64,000 nt of DNA from Rikenellaceae bacterium (GTDB lineage Bacteria > Bacteroidota > Bacteroidia > Bacteroidales > UBA932): assembly GCA_022766385.1 (NCBI GenBank), contig JALEPJ010000018.1:1-64000 (forward strand), given 5' to 3'. The position numbers and the translations under genes were made by a program. This document shows, piece after piece, positions 25,114-33,162 of this stretch. The notes under the pieces were generated by a model. That model saw only the letters and a list, made by a program, of their open reading frames with translations, ran no database searches and was not told where the DNA came from. How positions within the stretch are numbered: position 1 is the stretch's first letter; each line of letters opens with the position of its first letter.

Positions 25114-26406
25114 ATGAATCACAAGGAACTCGAGATAATGGCCCCTGCGGGCAATTTTGAATGTTTGATGGCCGCAATTGAAGGCGGCGCCGATTCCGTT
25201 TATTTCGGAGTGGGAAACCTCAATATGCGCTCACATTCCGCGAATAACTTTTCGCCTGACGACCTCGAGGAGGTGGTGCGCATCTGCCGCCAGTATGGCG
25301 TCAAGAGCTATCTCACCCTTAATATAGTCCTCTATCCCGAGGATATGGAGGCGATGCAAGAGGCCTTGGACGCAGCGAAGAGAGCGGGGGTCTCTGCCGT
25401 AATCGCATCTGATATGGCGGCGATTTCATATTGCCGCAGCATAGGACTTGAGGTGCATATCTCCACCCAACTCAGTATTTCAAATGCGGAGGCATTGCGC
25501 TTCTACGCCCAGTTCGCCGATGTGATAGTGCTGGCCCGTGAGCTGCGCCTCGACCAGGTGCGAACCATTTACGATACCATTGTCAATGAGCATATTACCG
25601 GTCCTTCGGGAGAGCTTGTCCGTATAGAGATGTTCGCTCATGGAGCGCTCTGCATGGCCATTTCCGGGAAGTGCTATCTCAGCCTTCATACCTATGGAGC
25701 GTCTGCGAACCGCGGATCTTGTTATCAGATCTGCCGCCGCGGCTATGAGGTGACCGACCTAGAGACCGGCAATCAGCTGAACATTGACAATAAGTACATT
25801 ATGTCTCCGAAGGACCTGTGTACCATCGAGTTTATGGACAAGATCATCGAAGCAGGAGTGAAGGTCTTCAAGATCGAAGGCCGTGCCAGGAGCGCCGAGT
25901 ATGTGAAGAAGTGCGCATCCTGCTATCGCCGCGCCGCCGATGCCGTATGTGACGGACTCTACACCCAGGACCTGGCTGCCACCCTCAAGAACGAGCTGGC
26001 GCAGGTGTTTAACCGCGGCTTCTGGGATGGCTATTATCAGGGAGCCTATCTTGGGCAATGGAGCGAAGTATATGGTAGCCAGGCCACCAGGAAGAAGGTT
26101 TATTGCGGCAAAGTCACCAATTGGTTCGACCGTATCGGAGTCGCGGAAATCAGCGTCGAATCTGCCGCGCTGAATGCGGGAGCCAAGGCAATGGCCATAG
26201 GCGCGACCACGGGAGTGGTGGAATTCACCGTCAATGATATGCGTGTGAACCTGAAACCGGCACAGACAGCCGCCAAGGGTGTGAAGTGCTCCGTAGCAAT
26301 AGTTCCGGATGAGGTGCGCAATGCCGACGGCAGCATCCAGCAGACTCCTGTGAAGTTCGAACGCCTTCGCCGCGGAGACAAAATCTATATTTGGGAGGAA
26401 CTTTGA
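25114..26406 (+). CDS. trhP: U32 family protein, probable tRNA 5-hydroxyuridine synthesis protein
   Basis: The 430-residue protein belongs to the U32 family once called peptidases. Length and architecture match TrhP/YegQ, which is needed to hydroxylate U34 of tRNA using prephenate-derived chemistry. The N-terminal barrel begins LEIMAPAGNFECLMAAIEGGADSVYFG. Four conserved cysteines lie in FAHGALCMAISGKCYLS and ANRGSCYQICRRGY, where a Fe-S cluster is proposed in related proteins. A C-terminal beta-domain (about 335-430) follows. It could instead be another U32 paralogue, as functional assignments differ by subgroup. It is co-oriented with the prenyl synthase and meets recO convergently with 8 bases between. 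Confidence 0.82.
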   Translation: MNHKELEIMAPAGNFECLMAAIEGGADSVYFGVGNLNMRSHSANNFSPDDLEEVVRICRQYGVKSYLTLNIVLYPEDMEAMQEALDAAKRAGVSAVIASDMAAISYCRSIGLEVHISTQLSISNAEALRFYAQFADVIVLARELRLDQVRTIYDTIVNEHITGPSGELVRIEMFAHGALCMAISGKCYLSLHTYGASANRGSCYQICRRGYEVTDLETGNQLNIDNKYIMSPKDLCTIEFMDKIIEAGVKVFKIEGRARSAEYVKKCASCYRRAADAVCDGLYTQDLAATLKNELAQVFNRGFWDGYYQGAYLGQWSEVYGSQATRKKVYCGKVTNWFDRIGVAEISVESAALNAGAKAMAIGATTGVVEFTVNDMRVNLKPAQTAAKGVKCSVAIVPDEVRNADGSIQQTPVKFERLRRGDKIYIWEEL

Positions 26407-26414
26407 TTCTGCTC

Positions 26415-27068
26415 TCAATTCCCGTACAATTCACGTAACACCTTCAGGGACTGGACGTTGATCCTGGTCTCGGAGTGATAGGATATGTAGCGGAGCAGCG
26501 CATCAGCGAGTTTGTTGCGCACATTTCCGTTCATAGGAATGAGCATCGATTCAGCGAAGGAAGCCTTTATGAAGCTGGCGAGAAGCTCGATATTGTCGGC
26601 GGCGAAGGGTGTGAGATCAGCGATGCTGGGGCTGAATCCCAGGACTATTGCCAGTTCGAGCAGGAAGCGCAGGTGAAAATTCGAGTAGTCGCTCTTGATC
26701 GCATCGAGTGTGAGTATGCTCTTTTCACACCATGAGAAGAGGTCTTCACCCGCACTGCCCTCCCTGACAATTCTGAACAGTACTTCGCTCATAAAGAGTG
26801 TCATAGTGTTCTTATAAATGTCGGAACGTATGCCCATCAGGGGATGTTTCACCGTGATATTCCTGATTCTCCACAATTTGGACTTGGGATTCTCGATTAC
26901 TTCGGCCTCAAGTATGTTTAGGGGCAGAAACTGTGACATAGGGGTCTTCCTGTTGACATTGACAATGAAGCCCTTGCGGCCGTGGGCGGCACTGAGGGTG
27001 TGGAGGACAATGGCATTGTCCCCAGTTTTGGTAATCCCGAGTATGATAAGGCTGGTCTTCGAGAGCAT
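26415..27068 (-). CDS. recO: DNA repair protein RecO
   Basis: RecO helps RecR load RecA on SSB-coated single strands. The 217-residue protein has an N-terminal OB-fold (MLSKTSLIILGITKTGDNAIVLHTLSAAHGRKGFIVN) and an all-helical C-terminal domain (about 85-217). It is slightly shorter than the ~240-residue norm, and I see no zinc-binding cysteines in the C-terminal domain; many Bacteroidota versions also lack them. It is downstream of the ITP pyrophosphatase on the same strand with 17 bases between, probably in one transcript. Confidence 0.9.
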   Translation of the reverse strand: MLSKTSLIILGITKTGDNAIVLHTLSAAHGRKGFIVNVNRKTPMSQFLPLNILEAEVIENPKSKLWRIRNITVKHPLMGIRSDIYKNTMTLFMSEVLFRIVREGSAGEDLFSWCEKSILTLDAIKSDYSNFHLRFLLELAIVLGFSPSIADLTPFAADNIELLASFIKASFAESMLIPMNGNVRNKLADALLRYISYHSETRINVQSLKVLRELYGN

Positions 27069-27085
27069 TGCGACCGTTCAGCGTA

Positions 27086-27676
27086 TCAGAATCCGTTTTC
27101 CTTCAGCCAGGCGGCCATTGCCCTCAACGATTGGCCTCTGTGAGAGACAGCATTCTTGGCCTCTTCCGGAACCTCGGCAAAGGTGCGTCCAGGGTAGGCA
27201 TCGGCAATGAAGACGGGGTCGTAGCCGAAGCCGTTGACACCGCTGCGGCTTTCAGCGATGCGTCCCTCTATTGTCCCCTCGAAGAAGTGCCTTTCACCGT
27301 TGATTAGGAGGGTTACGACACTTTTGAATCTGGCGCTGCGGGGCTCTCCCGGGTGCTTTGACAGCTCAAGCAGCAGCTTGTCGATATTGGCATCGAAATC
27401 ATGGCCGTCGGTGGCATACCGGGCCGAATGCACTCCCGGAGCTCCTCCGAGGGCATCCACCTCCAGTCCCGTATCGTCGGCAAATACGTTCATTCCTGTC
27501 CTCTTGTAGAGGTATTCCGCCTTGATGAGGGAGTTCTCCTTCAGGGTGTTTCCTGTCTCTTCTATCTCTTCGTTTATGCCCAGCGAGGCCGGGGTTATGA
27601 TTTCATAGTCCTCTCCCAGAATCTCTGAGGCCTCCCTGATCTTTCCCTTGTTGCCGCTTGCAAAAATGATTCTCAT
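27086..27676 (-). CDS. rdgB: dITP/XTP pyrophosphatase
   Basis: This 196-residue enzyme (start at 27676, MRIIFASGNKGKIREA) hydrolyses non-canonical purine triphosphates to monophosphates, keeping dITP and XTP out of DNA and RNA. Ham1/RdgB signatures are intact: FASGNKGK, FADDTGLEVDALGGAPGVHSAR, GFGYDPVF and NAVSHRGQSLRAM. The track start is a TTG 21 bases upstream within the promoter box. Pairing with recO fits a genome-maintenance unit. It is divergent from the SusC gene, sharing a short intergenic region. Confidence 0.96.
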   Translation of the reverse strand: MRIIFASGNKGKIREASEILGEDYEIITPASLGINEEIEETGNTLKENSLIKAEYLYKRTGMNVFADDTGLEVDALGGAPGVHSARYATDGHDFDANIDKLLLELSKHPGEPRSARFKSVVTLLINGERHFFEGTIEGRIAESRSGVNGFGYDPVFIADAYPGRTFAEVPEEAKNAVSHRGQSLRAMAAWLKENGF

Positions 27677-27694
27677 ATCAGTCGGTTTATTTTG

Positions 27695-27776
27695 CAAATA
27701 TACTCAATAAAATGTCATGTTCTTATGATGTAAGCGCTCTATTTCATGGCTTATTATCTGAAAAACATTAATTTTG
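27695..27776. promoter_or_regulatory. Divergent -7 boxes for rdgB (-) and the SusCD locus (+)
   Basis: TATATTTG on the minus strand (complement of 27695-27702) lies 18 bases before the rdgB start. TAATTTTG on the plus strand (27769-27776) lies 27 bases before the susC-like ATG. Both match TAnnTTTG; -33 elements are weak. No adjacent regulator (hybrid two-component, SusR or ECF/anti-sigma) is encoded next to the SusCD genes. Confidence 0.5.
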
Positions 27777-27803
27777 CAGAATTGTTCGACTTAGTAATTG
27801 TTA

Positions 27804-30710
27804 ATGAGAAGATTTAAATACTTTCTGGTAATGCTCTTGACCTTTGCTTCCGCAATGGGTTCTTCTGCCCAGACACGCGTAAAGGTCAGCGGAGTGATTA
27901 CTTCGTCTGAAGATAAGCAGCCGCTTATCGGAGCTGCTGTGATGGATGCTGCCGGCAATGGCGTCATTACCGACCTCGACGGACACTATGAGATTGTGGC
28001 GGACAGCGGGAGCGAACTGCTTTTCAGTTGCTTCGGCTATGTAGATGAAAAAAGGCTCGTACCAGATGCTCCTTCCTGCACCATTGACGTGGCTATGGAT
28101 ACCGAGAGCCTGAAGCTTGAGGATGCCGTGGTGATTGCTTATGGTGTGCGAAAGAAAGGCACTGTAGCAGGTTCCGTTTCCACGGTCAAGGCCGACAAGC
28201 TGGAGAATACTCCTGTTCCCGCTTTCGACCAGGCCCTTCAGGGTCAGGTAGCAGGACTCAGTGTGCTCTCCTCCACCGGTGAGCCGAGTGCATCTGCGAC
28301 TATGGTCATTAGAGGAACAAACTCTATCAATTCCGGCACCGCTCCGCTTTACATTCTGGATGGTGTAGCCATCTCTGCTTCGGATTTCAATACCATCAAT
28401 CCTGCCGATATCGAGAGTATGTCTGTGCTCAAGGATGCCTCTTCCACTTCGATTTACGGAGCGCGCGCATCCAACGGTGTGATTGTCATCACCACCAGAC
28501 GCGGCCGCAATATGGATAAGGCCAATCTCAGCCTGAAAGCCCAGTTCGGTGTTTCTTCAATCGCTTATGGCAATTGGGACTTGATGAATACTGCAGAGAG
28601 AATACAGTATGAGAAAGAGACCGGAATGGATGCCGGCCAGAATTATGAACTGCTCTCGAAGACAGATGTGAACTGGCTGGATGCGGTGTTCAACAAGGCC
28701 GCACTCCTGCACAACTACGAAACCTCGGTATCGGGCGCCACGGACAAGACCAATTATTTCATTTCCGGAGCTTACTACAATCAGGATGGTATCGCTCCAT
28801 CATCTGGTTTCGAGCGCTACTCGTTCCGCAGCAACTTCGAGCAGAGGCTCAGTTCCAAGGTCAAGGCCGGCGTGAATGTGATGTTCAATTTTCAGAACAT
28901 ACAACAGGCCGATGAAGGCAATTATACCCTCGTTACCCCTATTTCCGCAGCCCGCTTCATGCTTCCATATTGGAATCCTTACCGCGAGGATGGCTCGCTG
29001 ACCTCCATTTCTGACGGCAGCTGGAAAGGACAGGGACAGAACCCGCTGGAGTGGATTGCCAACAATCCTATGAAGTACAAAAAGTACAAGACTATGGCAA
29101 TGGGCTTCGTTGAGGCTGAGCTTTACAGGAATCTCGTCTTCCGTTCGCAGCTTTCCGCCGACTATTCGCACGCCACGGGCTTCGGCCAGTCCTTCCCGAG
29201 CTATACTCCGAACCAGGGCGAGGGTACGGCTTCCAGATCTTCAAGTGACGGGCTCAACCTTCAGATTTCCAATACTTTGACATACAAGTTCAATCTTGAT
29301 GGCATCCACGATTTCACCTTCCTGCTCGGACAGGAGGGGGAGAACTATCACGCGGAAGGCTTCTCCGTGACAGGCAAGGGACAGACCAACGATCTGCTCA
29401 CCGACCTTGCCTTTGCCACCAGAGTCACTTCCTGGACCAGTTATGCTGACCAGGACTATTCCAGAATATCCTTCTTCGGAAGAGGGGAGTACAGCTATCT
29501 TGATAAATACTATCTGGAAGGCTCTCTTCGTACCGATGGATCCTCTCGCTTCGGAAAGAACAAGCGCTGGGGAATGTTCGGCGCTGTGGGCTTTATGTGG
29601 AACCTGCGCAATGAGGACTTTGCGGCCTCTGCCCGCGATTGGTTAAGCAATGCTCAGATTTCCTTCAGCAGCGGTACAGCCGGCAATTCATCCATCCCCA
29701 ACTACGAGCACCTCGAACTTATCGGAGGCAATGGTAACTATGTGGGTGACAGCGCGATGCGCCCTGTACAGCCGGGCAATGAGAGCCTTAGCTGGGAAAG
29801 CTGTTGGACCACCAACCTCGGTTTTCACGCCGCTTTCCTGAACCGCTTGAACATTGACCTCGAATTCTATAATAAGTATACTACGGATATGCTGATGGCC
29901 GTACCTCTGTCCTATGCTCAGTCGAATGGCTATGGTTACCGCTGGGAGAACGTGGGACGTATGGTGAATGCAGGAGTCGAGTTCAACATATCCGCCGACC
30001 TTGTCAGGGCAGGGGATTTCTCATGGAATCTGAATGCCAACTTCGGCTATAACCTGAACCGCATAACTGAGCTCTACAACGGAGTCGATGAATATGAAAA
30101 CGCCAATACCAATACCAAGCTTGTAGTGGGACATCCACTTGGTGAGTTCTATATGAACCGCTTTGCAGGAGTCAACCCGGCTAACGGTGACGCTCTTTGG
30201 TATGACAAGGACGGCAATATCACCAACGTGCTCCGTGACAGTGACAGGGTACTCCTGGGCAAGAGCTGCAATGCTCCATGGCAGGGAGGTTTCGGTTCCG
30301 CCCTCTCTTGGAAAGGCCTGAGCCTAAGCGCCCAGTTCAGCTGGGTGGCAGGCCGCTATATGGTCAACAATGACCGCTATTTCGATGAGTCCAACGGCCG
30401 TTTCGCGACTTACAATCAGTCCCGCAGGCTGCTTGAGCGCTGGAAGGAGCCTGGAGACATTACGGACATCCCACGCCACGGTGTATTCACCGAATTTGAC
30501 AGCCGCCTGCTCGAGAACGCCTCTTTCCTCAGACTCAAGAACCTGATGCTGTCTTACAGCTTTCCAAAGGCGAGGATTTATGCACAGGCTCAAAACCTCT
30601 TTACCCTGACCGGTTTCAGCGGACTGGATCCTGAGGGCGTGGCCAATATCTATGCGGCCCAGTACCCTATGTCCCGCCAGTTTACCTTCGGACTTGACCT
30701 GATGTTCTAA
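27804..30710 (+). CDS. SusC/RagA-like TonB-dependent outer-membrane transporter
   Basis: This outer-membrane beta-barrel imports oligomeric nutrients, powered by TonB. I take the start at ATG 27804 (MRRFKYFLVMLLTFASAMGSSAQ), giving 968 residues; the track start is a TTG two codons earlier. A carboxypeptidase-D-like regulatory domain (about 27-110, VKVSGVITSSEDKQPLIGAAV) is followed by the plug (about 120-240) with LQGQVAGLSVLSS and SIYGARASNGVIVITTRRG. The barrel ends with a Phe (LDLMF). It leads a nine-gene plus-strand run with a SusD partner and surface lipoproteins. No extra N-terminal anti-sigma-contacting domain is seen, so regulation is not through a FecR-type sigma system. Confidence 0.96.
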   Translation: MRRFKYFLVMLLTFASAMGSSAQTRVKVSGVITSSEDKQPLIGAAVMDAAGNGVITDLDGHYEIVADSGSELLFSCFGYVDEKRLVPDAPSCTIDVAMDTESLKLEDAVVIAYGVRKKGTVAGSVSTVKADKLENTPVPAFDQALQGQVAGLSVLSSTGEPSASATMVIRGTNSINSGTAPLYILDGVAISASDFNTINPADIESMSVLKDASSTSIYGARASNGVIVITTRRGRNMDKANLSLKAQFGVSSIAYGNWDLMNTAERIQYEKETGMDAGQNYELLSKTDVNWLDAVFNKAALLHNYETSVSGATDKTNYFISGAYYNQDGIAPSSGFERYSFRSNFEQRLSSKVKAGVNVMFNFQNIQQADEGNYTLVTPISAARFMLPYWNPYREDGSLTSISDGSWKGQGQNPLEWIANNPMKYKKYKTMAMGFVEAELYRNLVFRSQLSADYSHATGFGQSFPSYTPNQGEGTASRSSSDGLNLQISNTLTYKFNLDGIHDFTFLLGQEGENYHAEGFSVTGKGQTNDLLTDLAFATRVTSWTSYADQDYSRISFFGRGEYSYLDKYYLEGSLRTDGSSRFGKNKRWGMFGAVGFMWNLRNEDFAASARDWLSNAQISFSSGTAGNSSIPNYEHLELIGGNGNYVGDSAMRPVQPGNESLSWESCWTTNLGFHAAFLNRLNIDLEFYNKYTTDMLMAVPLSYAQSNGYGYRWENVGRMVNAGVEFNISADLVRAGDFSWNLNANFGYNLNRITELYNGVDEYENANTNTKLVVGHPLGEFYMNRFAGVNPANGDALWYDKDGNITNVLRDSDRVLLGKSCNAPWQGGFGSALSWKGLSLSAQFSWVAGRYMVNNDRYFDESNGRFATYNQSRRLLERWKEPGDITDIPRHGVFTEFDSRLLENASFLRLKNLMLSYSFPKARIYAQAQNLFTLTGFSGLDPEGVANIYAAQYPMSRQFTFGLDLMF

Positions 30711-30712
30711 AG

Positions 30713-32227
30713 ATGATGATTATGAATAAGATATACAGCCGAATACTGATACTGGGCAATGCTCTACTGCTCTCCGTGTCCTGTCTGGACAAGACACCCG
30801 GAGACTACATCCCTATTGACAATGGTATGGCTTCCGTCACCGACGCAGAGCAGATTGTCAACGGAATCTACAATACTCTCAAGAGTGGCAGCCTTTACAG
30901 CGGCTACCTGACTCTCTGCCCCGATATTCAGTGCGATCTCGTTCACGCTGTCCAGGGCAACTCAAACAGCTATGTGAACATCTGGCAGTGGGACATCCTT
31001 TCCAGCAACAGCTATATCGAGTCCGTCTATGCTGGCCTGTATGCAGTAATTGGACAATGCAACTACTATCTTGACAAGGTAGCCGGGCTAAAGGCCAGCC
31101 TCACTGACGATGTGAAAATCCAGCAGCTCGATGCGCTGACAGGAGAAACCTATTTCTGCAGGGCTTTGGCATACAGTGAGCTCATCAAGCTTTTCTGTAA
31201 AGCCTATGAGCCTGAAAGTGCTGAAAATGAGCTCGGAGTCGTGCTCGCCACCAGCTATTTCGACGAGAAGCCAGCTCAAAGGGACAATCTCAAGAATTCT
31301 TGGCTGCAGGTCATCAGCGACCTCAGCGAGGCTGACAAACTCCTTGATCCGGCTGACAACTCCTTCGATGCAGTTTATGCAAAGAACGGAGCAGTGCACG
31401 CTCTTTGGGCCAGGGTCGCCCTTTATATGCAGGATTGGGATGCTGCCATCGAACACTCTTCGGTTTTGATTGACGACAATGCGGATGCCTACAGACTGGC
31501 GGATTGCAATTCAAGATATAACTCGAGCACAAGCCTCCTCCAATATCTCTGGAATGATGATGCTTCGTATGAGAACATCTTCAAGCTGGGTTATACCTCG
31601 ACCTCATACGGCTCTCCTATCGGCTCCGTGTTCCTTAACTTCACCCGCGACTTTTACTACTATTATCCGGACTTCGTGCCTTCGCAGTCCGCCCTTGACC
31701 TGTACCAGAGCGCCGACCAGCGCTACAATTGCTATTTCCGCAGCTTGCAGACCGGTTACAGCCATCAGCTCAACTGGCCTCTGCTGATCAAATATTATGG
31801 CAATGAAGCCCTCATTGCCTTGAAAATCTATCACGTCAATATGCCGAAGGTGCTCAGGCTTTCGGAGCAGTATCTCATACGTGCGGAGGCTTGGTGCCAC
31901 AAGGGCAATTTCGCCAAGGCCAGTGCGGATTTAAGCACTCTGCGCGCCGCCCGCTTCACCACCGGAGGCAATATTTCGGTAAACGAATCCAACTGGCTGG
32001 AGACCATTTCAGAGGAAAGGGTGAGGGAGCTTTATATGGAGGGCTTCCGCCTGATGGACCTCAAGCGCTGGCATATGGGCTTCGAAAGACAGGAGCAGGC
32101 TTCCTGCGTGGCAGAGGGAGGCTCTCTCAAGATTGAGGCTGACAACCCTCTCTTCGTATGGCCTATACCTCGCAATGAGCTCGAGGCTCCGGGTTCGCAG
32201 ATTCAGCCTAACGAGAGCAACAGATAA
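30713..32227 (+). CDS. SusD/RagB-like surface nutrient-binding lipoprotein
   Basis: SusD proteins form the surface lid on the SusC barrel and bind its cargo. The 504-residue ORF has alternative starts; ATG 30722 (MNKIYSRILILGN) gives a neat signal with lipobox SVSC. The tetratricopeptide-like helical fold is visible, with NGIYNTLKSG, YCRALAYSELIK-like and RLSEQYLIRAEAWCHKGNFAKASADL stretches. A C-terminal FVWPIPRNELE motif is typical of the family. It starts 2 bases after the SusC stop. Cargo specificity cannot be predicted, but the neighbours include a protease and no glycosidase. Confidence 0.95.
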   Translation: MMIMNKIYSRILILGNALLLSVSCLDKTPGDYIPIDNGMASVTDAEQIVNGIYNTLKSGSLYSGYLTLCPDIQCDLVHAVQGNSNSYVNIWQWDILSSNSYIESVYAGLYAVIGQCNYYLDKVAGLKASLTDDVKIQQLDALTGETYFCRALAYSELIKLFCKAYEPESAENELGVVLATSYFDEKPAQRDNLKNSWLQVISDLSEADKLLDPADNSFDAVYAKNGAVHALWARVALYMQDWDAAIEHSSVLIDDNADAYRLADCNSRYNSSTSLLQYLWNDDASYENIFKLGYTSTSYGSPIGSVFLNFTRDFYYYYPDFVPSQSALDLYQSADQRYNCYFRSLQTGYSHQLNWPLLIKYYGNEALIALKIYHVNMPKVLRLSEQYLIRAEAWCHKGNFAKASADLSTLRAARFTTGGNISVNESNWLETISEERVRELYMEGFRLMDLKRWHMGFERQEQASCVAEGGSLKIEADNPLFVWPIPRNELEAPGSQIQPNESNR

Positions 32228-32231
32228 CAAA

Positions 32232-33140
32232 ATGAAAAGGACTATATATACAATTACTGCTCTGCTCGCCTTCCTGCTGCTTGCAGGGGCCTGCGTTGAG
32301 AACAGGAACATCTACGATGCTGAAGAGTATGTGATGTTTGCCGACACCCTCAAGGTCTATCCGGTCCAGGAGGATGTGGAGTATTTCAGTGTACCTGTCG
32401 TATCCACGGTTAGCAGGGATTATGACAGAACCTTCGGCGTAGAGATTATCGATAAGGGAAGCGACGCTACGGAGAACCTCCACTACCGTCTGGCATCCAA
32501 CAGCGTGACCATAAAAGCGGGTGAGACCCGTGCCGATGTGCTTGTGCACGGCATCTATGACAATCTTGATCCGTCTTCGACTCCTACCTTCACTCTGGCC
32601 CTGGTGATGCCGGAAGCCCTGGAGATGCCCCTCTACGGAAGAAGCACCAAGGTTGGACTGCAGAAATGCTGTCCTTTCGACATCAACGCTTTTACCGGCT
32701 GGTGCGTGCTCTCTTCCACTTTCCTCCAGTCCTTCAACCCTTACGGCTCATATCAGAGGCTGGTCAGGACATCCTTGAATCCGGACAGGCCGAACAGCAT
32801 TATCTGCCACAACTGGATGCTCAAGGGTTATGACATCGAACTTGATTTCGATGACTCGGATCCTCTTGCGCCTACAATGGACCTCCCTGAGGGCCAGACT
32901 ATGAGCGATGAAGGCTCGTTCTTCGGCCAGACCCACGGAGACGACCGCATACTCATCAGGAAGAGCAATGTCTATCCTTCCTATTTCAGCAGCTGCGGCA
33001 ATTATCTCTATGTCTGGACCCAGATGTACGTATATGATTTGAATACCTATTTTGGCAGCGTCGGCCATTTCTACACAGTAATGGAATGGGTAAGTGACGA
33101 AGAGGCTGAACGTCTCCGCCGCGAGGGTATGGCAATGTAA
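32232..33140 (+). CDS. SusCD-associated surface lipoprotein (DUF4843/DUF4984-like)
   Basis: Start at 32232 (MKRTIYTITALLAFLLLAGAC) gives 302 residues with a lipobox Cys at about 21. The N-terminal half (about 22-140) looks like an Ig/Calx-beta type domain with VTIKAGETRADVLVHG. The C-terminal half has an unnamed, aromatic- and Cys-containing domain (CCPFDINAFTGWCVLSSTF; YVWTQMYVYDLNTYFGS). It resembles proteins annotated DUF4843 or DUF4984 that follow SusCD genes, although I cannot confirm this without a search. It is probably a surface-exposed accessory binding protein. It sits 4 bases after the SusD stop, so it is in the same transcript. Confidence 0.75.
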   Translation: MKRTIYTITALLAFLLLAGACVENRNIYDAEEYVMFADTLKVYPVQEDVEYFSVPVVSTVSRDYDRTFGVEIIDKGSDATENLHYRLASNSVTIKAGETRADVLVHGIYDNLDPSSTPTFTLALVMPEALEMPLYGRSTKVGLQKCCPFDINAFTGWCVLSSTFLQSFNPYGSYQRLVRTSLNPDRPNSIICHNWMLKGYDIELDFDDSDPLAPTMDLPEGQTMSDEGSFFGQTHGDDRILIRKSNVYPSYFSSCGNYLYVWTQMYVYDLNTYFGSVGHFYTVMEWVSDEEAERLRREGMAM

Positions 33141-33162
33141 TTACTATCTAATTCTACAAATA